Positions 1-4,910 of a stretch of DNA of 5,941 nt are shown here, piece by piece. The stretch spans positions 1-5,941 of the forward strand of contig CAKTUP010000120.1 of NCBI GenBank assembly GCA_934621705.1, given 5' to 3'. This stretch comes from an uncultured Petrimonas sp. GTDB lineage: Bacteria > Bacteroidota > Bacteroidia > Bacteroidales > Dysgonomonadaceae. The notes under the pieces are model-generated. The model searched no databases, was not told the DNA's origin, and saw nothing but the letters and a program-made list of their open reading frames with translations. Within the stretch, counting starts at the first letter, position 1. Each line of letters begins with the position of its first letter. Position numbers and translations under genes: made by a program.

Positions 1-8
1 AATGAGTT

Positions 9-1280
9 TTATTCTGTTCTTCGCAGCAACCTGTTGCTCAATCTCTTTATCGCATTCGTAATTTCAATATCCGGCTCAATCACGTTATATTCGCCCCAGA
101 ATTCGGGATCCTGAAAATGTTCCACTTTTTCGGCAATCACATCGGTGGAACGGATGCGTTCGTTTCTCGGGAACCTGTTTACGCTTTCCTGGTACCGGTC
201 GGTAATCGCCATTTCGGAACCGATCGTGTAATTGGTGGCAAAAAGCCCGAAAAACCGGTTTGTCCACCTCACCCTGAACTTCACATCGGTACTGCTATAA
301 TTGAAAAACCACTTTCCGTCGTTCTCGATAAAATCGGCCACGTATCGGGCTTCTTCCACATCCACCCTCATTTTCGCGGGTTTGCGGCGGATGAAAATAT
401 TTGCGGCATCTTTTCTATCCTCCACGTTCATGTTGAATTCCATCCGGGCAATGGCCAGCGAAACGGCATCCAAATACACTTTCCCACGGAATAAAATTTC
501 TTTAATACCCGCCTGCGGCAGAAAGTTAATTTCGTAGTGCGGCTTGTTGTTGATGTTAATCATCCGCTCGATATTGAAAATGTATTCGTCCCCACGTTCG
601 CCGAAAACAATTTCGGGATTTTTCGCCACATCCAGCATCAATGCCGTGCTGATTCCGCCTTGAAATTTCATCAAAATGGTATCGCGAGGCGAAATATCGG
701 TAGCTTTCCGGCCGATGTAAATCTTTGCCTGATCGTTCTCGTACGAGCGGTACGACGATTTGTAAACATCCAGCACAGCTTCCACCAGCGAAATGTAATT
801 GGCGTTTTTCTTTATCGATTCCCGGTAAAACGCCACCATCATGTTGGGGTCGGTAGCGTAATTTTGCGGAATCTTTCGCAGCGCTTCGCGCATCAGTTCG
901 GTGCCGTCGCCAGACACAACTTCCAGCGCTCCCAACTGTATCGACGACGGGATCAACATAATGTGGTTGTTGGGTTTGTCGATCAGCGTAACCACCGGAA
1001 TTCCCATGTTTTCGTAACCCAGATACCGGATAATAAGCCTTGAATTTCGTGCCGATGCCGGAACTCTCAACGTAAAATAACCGTCCTGATTGGTTACGCT
1101 CGAAATATTCAAATTTCCAACTGTTACACTCGCGTTGGCCAGCGGTTCGCGCGTGTCGCTCCCCAATATTCTGCCGCGCAACGTGTACGATTGTGCCTGC
1201 GAAACATCGTTTTCACTGCCAAAAAGCGGAAAACTGCAGAACAACAACAGCAAAAAGTTAATAATTATATAATTTTTCAT
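9..1280 (-). CDS. Exported protein of unknown function with N-terminal carboxypeptidase-regulatory-like domain
   Basis: Complete 423-residue protein. Residues 1 to about 21 form a signal peptide: Lys2, a hydrophobic core around residues 5-20, and a likely signal peptidase I site after Gly21. Cys15 does not sit in a proper lipobox, so a lipoprotein is unlikely. Residues about 32-121 read as a CarboxypepD_reg-like beta-sandwich (LRGRILG, REPLANASV, SVTNQDGYFTL, IRYLGYE), a domain common on Bacteroidota cell-surface and periplasmic proteins. The remaining roughly 300 residues (from REALRKIPQNY and AFYRES onward) resemble the periplasmic, non-barrel part of Bacteroidota proteins that combine this domain with an uncharacterised beta-rich region. 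There is no TonB plug, outer-membrane barrel or zinc-peptidase motif, so the domain name does not imply peptidase activity. The ATG at 1278-1280 is directly followed by the signal peptide, which supports this start. The gene is divergent from nadB and has its own candidate promoter. Envelope location is well supported; the function is unknown. Confidence 0.88.
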   Translation of the reverse strand: MKNYIIINFLLLLFCSFPLFGSENDVSQAQSYTLRGRILGSDTREPLANASVTVGNLNISSVTNQDGYFTLRVPASARNSRLIIRYLGYENMGIPVVTLIDKPNNHIMLIPSSIQLGALEVVSGDGTELMREALRKIPQNYATDPNMMVAFYRESIKKNANYISLVEAVLDVYKSSYRSYENDQAKIYIGRKATDISPRDTILMKFQGGISTALMLDVAKNPEIVFGERGDEYIFNIERMININNKPHYEINFLPQAGIKEILFRGKVYLDAVSLAIARMEFNMNVEDRKDAANIFIRRKPAKMRVDVEEARYVADFIENDGKWFFNYSSTDVKFRVRWTNRFFGLFATNYTIGSEMAITDRYQESVNRFPRNERIRSTDVIAEKVEHFQDPEFWGEYNVIEPDIEITNAIKRLSNRLLRRTE

Positions 1281-1329
1281 TGATCGGGTAGATTTTAAAT
1301 TGTTTATTCATCTAATTCCATACGCTACA

Positions 1330-1360
1330 CAAAGTAAATATTTTTATCAAAATAATCAAA
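1330..1360 (-). promoter_or_regulatory. Candidate Bacteroidota promoter for the exported-protein gene
   Basis: On the minus strand a TTTG (plus positions 1357-1360) is followed after exactly 19 bases by TTACTTTG (plus positions 1330-1337). This fits the Bacteroidota primary sigma factor pattern of a -33 TTTG and a -7 TAnnTTTG spaced by about 19-21 bases, with one mismatch at the second base of the -7 box. Transcription would start near 1322-1325, leaving a leader of roughly 45 bases before the ATG. The match is by eye only. Confidence 0.5.
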
Positions 1361-1410
1361 CTAAACCACAGACTTTTAACTATTATTTCGGAATAAAATC
1401 CTTCCCTCAT

Positions 1411-1434
1411 TTCCATTTAAATTAAAAGATGGAA
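1411..1434. promoter_or_regulatory. Inverted repeat upstream of nadB, possible operator
   Basis: TTCCAT at 1411-1416 and ATGGAA at 1429-1434 form a perfect 6-bp inverted repeat with 12 bases between the arms. A G-T and a T-A pair could extend it inward. It ends 21 bases before the candidate -7 box of nadB, so a protein bound there would cover the -33 region. NAD synthesis genes are often controlled by repressors such as NrtR or NiaR, but I do not recognise a known operator consensus here. In AT-rich DNA such a repeat can arise by chance. Confidence 0.2.
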
Positions 1435-1455
1435 TAAATTGTAAACTTTAATGCC

Positions 1456-1463
1456 TAAATTTG
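1456..1463 (+). promoter_or_regulatory. Candidate -7 promoter element of the nadB-folP unit
   Basis: TAAATTTG matches the Bacteroidota -7 consensus TAnnTTTG at every fixed base. A convincing -33 TTTG at the usual distance is missing; the nearest TTG is at 1439-1441, only 14 bases upstream. Transcription would start near 1470, giving a short leader of about 24 bases before the ATG at 1494. The leader contains a purine-rich GAGAGA just before the ATG. Confidence 0.5.
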
Positions 1464-1493
1464 TGTTGAAAAGAATAATTTTTGAACGAGAGA

Positions 1494-3074
1494 ATGGCTT
1501 ATAAATACGATTTTCTGATAATCGGCTCGGGCATTGCCGGAATGAGCTACGCCCTGAAAGTGGCGCAACACGGCAAAGTGGCAATCATTGCCAAAACCAC
1601 GCTCGAAGATGCCAATACATACTACGCGCAAGGTGGAATTGCATCGGTTACCAACCCCTGGGACAATTTTGAAAAGCACATTGCCGACACGCTGGATGCC
1701 GGAGCGGGTTTGTGCGACGCGGAAGTGGTGGAAAAAGTGGTTCGCGAGGCGCCGGCACAAATAGAAGAGTTGATAAGCTGGGGCGTGGATTTCGATAAAG
1801 ACGAAAAAGGAAATTTCGACCTGCACCGCGAGGGCGGACATTCCGAGTTTCGAATTTTGCACCACAAAGACAGCACCGGCGCCGAAATTCAGACCAGCCT
1901 CATCGAAACCATCCGCAATCACCCCAATATTGATGTTTACGACAACCATTTCACGATAGAGATCCTCACCCAGCACCATCTGGGCGAAATAATAACAAGC
2001 CGGACACCGAATATAGAGTGTTACGGTGCTTATATTTTAGACCTGAACACGAACGAAGTTCTCACGTTCCTTTCACGCGTTACCATGATGGCCACCGGCG
2101 GCATCGGCTGCATTTACCAAACCACCACCAATCCGCTGGTAGCAACAGGCGATGGAATTGCCATGGTGGCGCGCGCCAAAGGCGAGATAAAAGGGATGGA
2201 ATTTGTGCAATTTCATCCAACGGCGTTGTATCATCCGGGCGTGCGTCCGTCGTTTCTCATTACAGAAGCCATGCGCGGTTACGGCGGTATTCTGAAAACG
2301 AAAAACGGCAAAGAGTTTATGCAGAAATACGACGAACGGCTTTCGCTCGCTCCGCGCGATATCGTTGCCCGCGCCATCGATACGGAAATGAAGAATCGGG
2401 GCGACGACCATGTTTATTTAGACGTAACGCACAAAAACGCCGAAGAAACCAAGAAACATTTCCCCACCATTTACGAGAAATGCCTTTCCTACGGAATTGA
2501 TATCACCAAAGATATGATTCCGGTGGCACCGGCAGCGCATTACCTGTGCGGCGGAATTTTAGTGAACATTGATGGAGAAACCAGCATAAGCCGCCTGTAC
2601 GCCAACGGCGAATGTGCCTGCACCGGCTTGCACGGCGCCAATCGGTTGGCATCTAACTCGCTGATCGAAGCGGTGGTTTTTGCCGATTCGGCTGCCAAAC
2701 ACTCCGTTCCCGTTTTCAAAAACTACTCTTTCCGCGAAGATATTCCCGATTGGAACGCCGAAGGCGCCACTTCCACCGAAGAGATGGTGCTTGTTACGCA
2801 AAGTTACAAGGAAGTGGGGCAAATTATGTCGTCGTATGTGGGTATCGTTCGTTCCGATATTCGCTTGCAGCGCGCGATGGACAGGCTCAATATTCTTTTC
2901 CGCGAAACCGAAAACCTGTTTCATCGCTCGGTAATTTCGCGCGAAATCTGCGAGTTAAGAAACATCATAAAAGTGGGTTATATGGTCATTAAGCAGGCCA
3001 TGGCACGAAAAGAAAGCCGCGGACTGCATTACACCATCGATTATCCCGACAAAAATCCCAATTCCACGTTGTAG
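1494..3074 (+). CDS. nadB: L-aspartate oxidase
   Basis: A flavoenzyme that oxidises L-aspartate to iminoaspartate, the first step of de novo NAD synthesis; quinolinate synthase NadA uses the product. The protein has 526 residues, the usual length. The FAD-binding dinucleotide motif GSGIAG is at residues 11-16. The HREGGHS segment (111-117) carries the Glu that separates aspartate oxidases from the related succinate dehydrogenase and fumarate reductase flavoproteins. FHPT (from His241), PRDIVARA (from Pro287), HYLCGG (from His349) and GLHGANRLASNS (from Gly378) are the substrate- and flavin-binding motifs of the family, and the C-terminal helical domain is intact. A TTG four codons upstream (1482) is in frame, but ATG 1494 is preferred: it follows the purine-rich GAGAGA and puts the FAD motif at the usual distance from the N terminus. 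The stop lies 5 bases before folP, so the two are surely cotranscribed. nadA and nadC are not in the window. Confidence 0.97.
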   Translation: MAYKYDFLIIGSGIAGMSYALKVAQHGKVAIIAKTTLEDANTYYAQGGIASVTNPWDNFEKHIADTLDAGAGLCDAEVVEKVVREAPAQIEELISWGVDFDKDEKGNFDLHREGGHSEFRILHHKDSTGAEIQTSLIETIRNHPNIDVYDNHFTIEILTQHHLGEIITSRTPNIECYGAYILDLNTNEVLTFLSRVTMMATGGIGCIYQTTTNPLVATGDGIAMVARAKGEIKGMEFVQFHPTALYHPGVRPSFLITEAMRGYGGILKTKNGKEFMQKYDERLSLAPRDIVARAIDTEMKNRGDDHVYLDVTHKNAEETKKHFPTIYEKCLSYGIDITKDMIPVAPAAHYLCGGILVNIDGETSISRLYANGECACTGLHGANRLASNSLIEAVVFADSAAKHSVPVFKNYSFREDIPDWNAEGATSTEEMVLVTQSYKEVGQIMSSYVGIVRSDIRLQRAMDRLNILFRETENLFHRSVISREICELRNIIKVGYMVIKQAMARKESRGLHYTIDYPDKNPNSTL

Positions 3075-3079
3075 AAACA

Positions 3080-3928
3080 ATGAAAAGATTCATCAACATA
3101 AACGGCGAATTGCTCGATCTTTCCACACCGCTGGTAATGGGAATTCTGAACGTTACGCCCGATTCGTTCTATTCCGGAAGCCGCAAACAAACCGAAACGG
3201 ATATCGTAAACCGTTGTCGTCAAATCCTGGACGAAGGCGGCCGCATTATCGATATCGGCGGACAATCCACCACGCCCACGTCCACCTTGCTCACGGCAAA
3301 AGAAGAGTTGGAGCGATTGGAACCGGCTCTGGCAATTATTCGTCGTGAGTTTCCCGATGTAATTCTATCGGTCGATACTTTTTATTCCGAAGTAGCAAAA
3401 GTAACGGTGGAAAAATACGGCGTAAATATTATCAACGATATTTCGGGCGGGCAAATCGATGAAAATATGTTTGAAACCGTTGCCCGGCTCAACGTTCCCT
3501 ACATTCTGATGCACATGCGCGGAACGCCGCAAACCATGCAGCAATTCACCCATTACGACAATTTTATTCAGGATATCCTCTATTATTTTTCGGAGAAAAT
3601 GGCGAAACTGAATCTGTTGGGAGTAAACGATATCATTATCGATCCGGGATTTGGGTTCAGCAAAACCATAGATCAGAACTACCAGTTGATGGCTTATTTA
3701 AAATATTTTAATACCTTTGATGTGCCGATTTTAGCAGGAATCTCCAGAAAATCGATGATTTACAAGTTTCTGGGATGCACGGCGCAGGAAAGCCTGAACG
3801 GCACATCGGTTTTAAATACGGTTGCCTTGCTGTCGGGGGCGCATATATTGCGCGTTCACGACGTGAAAGAAGCCGCGGAGTGCGTGAAAATTACAACAAA
3901 AATAAGTAATTCGGTAGTAATTCAGTAG
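3080..3928 (+). CDS. folP: Dihydropteroate synthase
   Basis: Cytosolic TIM-barrel enzyme that joins 6-hydroxymethyl-7,8-dihydropterin pyrophosphate with p-aminobenzoate to make dihydropteroate; the target of sulfonamides. At 282 residues it has normal length. Visible motifs: MGILNVTPDSF (20-30, loop 1), IDIGGQSTTP (57-66, loop 2), SVDTF (97-101), INDISGG (118-124), LMHMRGTP (143-150), DPGFGFSKT (188-196), GISRKS with Lys224 (220-225) and RVHDV with Arg258 and His260. Asn24, Asp99, Asn119 and Asp188 of the pterin pocket are present. The odd point is loop 2. The usual STRPG(A) reads STTPTS here (63-68), so the conserved Arg that contacts the substrate pyrophosphate is Thr65 and the following Gly is Thr67. 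The last residues, from Ser276, and the stop are encoded by an 11-bp tandem repeat. ATG 3080 lies 5 bases after the nadB stop. Pairing of folP with a downstream cdaA is known in Bacteroidota. Confidence 0.96.
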   Translation: MKRFININGELLDLSTPLVMGILNVTPDSFYSGSRKQTETDIVNRCRQILDEGGRIIDIGGQSTTPTSTLLTAKEELERLEPALAIIRREFPDVILSVDTFYSEVAKVTVEKYGVNIINDISGGQIDENMFETVARLNVPYILMHMRGTPQTMQQFTHYDNFIQDILYYFSEKMAKLNLLGVNDIIIDPGFGFSKTIDQNYQLMAYLKYFNTFDVPILAGISRKSMIYKFLGCTAQESLNGTSVLNTVALLSGAHILRVHDVKEAAECVKITTKISNSVVIQ

Positions 3929-3936
3929 TAATTAGT
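3905..3936 (+). repeat. 11-bp tandem repeat at the 3' end of folP
   Basis: Three head-to-tail units start at 3905, 3916 and 3927: AGTAATTCGGT, AGTAATTCAGT and AGTAATTAGT(C). The first two differ at one base and the third diverges at its 3' end. The units encode the final residues of FolP from Ser276, and the TAG stop (3926-3928) spans the boundary of units 2 and 3. Because 11 is not a multiple of three, loss of one unit would change the reading frame. Confidence 0.8.
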
Positions 3937-3972
3937 CGTGGCGATGAAAAATTAAACGGAACGACGAATTAC
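3928..3972 (+). other. Imperfect 12-bp stem-loop directly after the folP stop
   Basis: GTAATTAGTCGT (3928-3939) pairs with ACGACGAATTAC (3961-3972) in 11 of 12 positions; the only mismatch is A3934 against G3966. The loop is 21 bases and A-rich. No U-run follows, so this is not a standard intrinsic terminator. In the mRNA it could shield the folP 3' end, pause RNA polymerase or lower cdaA expression relative to nadB-folP. The two outer GTAATT cores (3906 and 3917) could also pair with the AATTAC repeats at 3989 and 4003, giving alternative folds. Confidence 0.5.
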
Positions 3973-4022
3973 GCGAACGCAGTGAGCAAATTACACGAAG
4001 TAAATTACGCGAAGCAAATTTT
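3967..4022 (+). repeat. AATTAC-type 14-bp repeats in the folP-cdaA spacer
   Basis: Two near-identical 14-bp units lie side by side: AATTACACGAAGTA (3989-4002) and AATTACGCGAAGCA (4003-4016), differing at two bases. A related longer unit of 22 bases starts with AATTACGCGAA at 3967, and a partial AATT starts at 4017 just before the cdaA ATG. Unit length is twice seven, as in the cdaA-recF spacer. The spacer shows no promoter of the TAnnTTTG type, so cdaA probably depends on read-through from upstream. Confidence 0.7.
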
Positions 4023-4784
4023 ATGTTAGAACACTTTGGAATAAAAGATTTTATCGACATTTTTCTGGTAGCGTCGCTTTTGTACTATCTTTTTAAAATG
4101 GTGAAAATCTCGGGAATGCGGCCGCTCTTTATCGGAATAGTCGTTTTTCTGGCTATCTGGCTACTCGTTTCCCGCATCTTCGAAATGGTGTTGCTGGGCT
4201 CCATTCTCGATCAGTTCGTAAATATCGGGCTTATTTTGCTGGTTATTCTTTTTCAGGATGAGATTCGCCGGTTCCTTATGTCGCTGGGGTCGAAAAAAGG
4301 GTGGAAATTCGTATCCAAGCTGCTTATTCCCAACAATAAACCACAACAAGACACATCTTACGTCACCTCCATTGTTCTTGCCTGCATGAATTTGTCGAAA
4401 TCCAAAATAGGGGCGCTAATTGTAGTACAAGGCGATTTACAACTCAGTTTGTACGAACAAACGGGTGAAATAATCAATGCCGATATCTCGTCGCGGTTAA
4501 TCGAAAATATATTCTTCAAAAACAGTCCGTTGCACGACGGCGCCATGATAGTCGTGGGAAAAAAGATAAAGGCCGCAGGCTGCATTCTGCCCATATCGCA
4601 AAACCCGAACATTCCCAAGCATATGGGACTACGGCATCGTGCGGGCTTGGGGATCACGCAGGAAACCGATGCCAAGGTGATTATTGTTTCGGAAGAAACC
4701 GGAAAAATAACTTTCGCCCAGGAAGGCCGGTTGAAAATCAACGTAAATCCCGAAGAACTGCAGCAATTGATTCTGGCGGAATAA
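4023..4784 (+). CDS. cdaA: Membrane diadenylate cyclase (CdaA/DacA type)
   Basis: Condenses two ATP into the second messenger c-di-AMP, which in other bacteria controls potassium and osmotic balance and cell-wall homeostasis. The 253-residue protein has three N-terminal membrane segments (about 10-27, 34-53 and 55-77), then FQDEIRRFLMSLG (77-89), the family's linker motif, and a cytosolic DisA_N (DAC) domain from about residue 113. Catalytic motifs are intact: LHDGA with Asp172-Gly173-Ala174, and RHR at 204-206, followed by SEETG at 223-227. GALIVV (130-135) is the usual first strand of the domain. Membrane topology and length match CdaA, not the DNA-scanning DisA or the spore-specific CdaS. 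No cdaR/YbbR-domain gene or glmM follows, unlike the Firmicutes cdaA-cdaR-glmM operon; folP upstream is the known Bacteroidota arrangement. The ATG lacks a clear Shine-Dalgarno sequence but is preceded by AAATTTT, an AT-rich context suited to Bacteroidota initiation. Confidence 0.95.
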   Translation: MLEHFGIKDFIDIFLVASLLYYLFKMVKISGMRPLFIGIVVFLAIWLLVSRIFEMVLLGSILDQFVNIGLILLVILFQDEIRRFLMSLGSKKGWKFVSKLLIPNNKPQQDTSYVTSIVLACMNLSKSKIGALIVVQGDLQLSLYEQTGEIINADISSRLIENIFFKNSPLHDGAMIVVGKKIKAAGCILPISQNPNIPKHMGLRHRAGLGITQETDAKVIIVSEETGKITFAQEGRLKINVNPEELQQLILAE

Positions 4785-4794
4785 CCCCGCCGCC

Positions 4795-4821
4795 GCGCCT
4801 GACGGATTTATCGTCCGGCGC
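4795..4821 (+). terminator. GC-rich stem-loop after cdaA, possible terminator
   Basis: GCGCCTGACG (4795-4804) pairs with CGTCCGGCGC (4812-4821) in 9 of 10 positions, with one T-C mismatch, around a 7-base loop (GATTTAT) that a G-T pair could shorten to 5. It starts 10 bases after the cdaA stop, the right place for a 3' end. The bases after it (ATTACAAAAGAACC) lack a U-run, so termination may be weak or the hairpin may only stabilise the mRNA. If it does terminate, recF needs its own promoter, and I see no clear one in the spacer. Confidence 0.45.
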
Positions 4822-4827
4822 ATTACA

Positions 4828-4862
4828 AAAGAACCAAGAGCAAAGAACCAGGACAGACGACA
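4828..4862 (+). repeat. Degenerate heptamer repeat, CAAGAAC type
   Basis: Five consecutive 7-base units can be read: AAAGAAC, CAAGAGC, AAAGAAC, CAGGACA and GACGACA. Units 1 and 3 are identical and the later ones drift. The array is non-coding and lies between the cdaA hairpin and recF. The first three units are clear; the last two are tentative. Confidence 0.55.
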
Positions 4863-4886
4863 AGAGACTGTCAGATTTTCAACAAA

Positions 4887-4909
4887 CACCCATCATCCAT
4901 CACCCATCA
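4887..4909 (+). repeat. Heptamer repeat CA(C/T)CCAT next to the recF start
   Basis: Three 7-base units, CACCCAT, CATCCAT and CACCCAT, plus a partial CA, end one base before the recF ATG at 4911. They occupy the place of a ribosome binding site and contain no Shine-Dalgarno-like bases. The unit length is the same as in the preceding CAAGAAC array although the sequence is unrelated. Confidence 0.65.
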
Positions 4910-4910
4910 A

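Noticed and set aside
537..1043. A 168-codon plus-strand open frame inside the exported-protein gene
   Set aside because: Its translation is rich in His, Arg, Phe and Val, typical of the reverse reading of a coding strand, and the minus-strand gene has a signal peptide and a recognisable domain.
1482..1493. TTG at 1482 as the start of nadB
   Set aside because: It would add only four residues (TTG-Asn-Glu-Arg) and leave a leader of about 12 bases. The ATG at 1494 has a purine-rich sequence before it and gives the usual distance to the GxGxxG motif.
1455..1979. Minus-strand 174-codon open frame over the start of nadB
   Set aside because: It overlaps the conserved FAD-binding part of nadB and resembles no protein family.
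3072..3082. A possible frameshift or fusion between nadB and folP
   Set aside because: nadB ends in a clear TAG, folP begins with its own ATG 5 bases later, and both proteins have normal family length.
3967..4022. CRISPR array in the folP-cdaA spacer
   Set aside because: Units are 14 bases and directly adjacent with no unique spacers, and no cas gene is near.
4852..4872. GACAG-N11-CTGTC inverted repeat before recF as a terminator
   Set aside because: The stem is only 5 bp with a long loop, and the following TTTT is too short and offset; this is likely chance.
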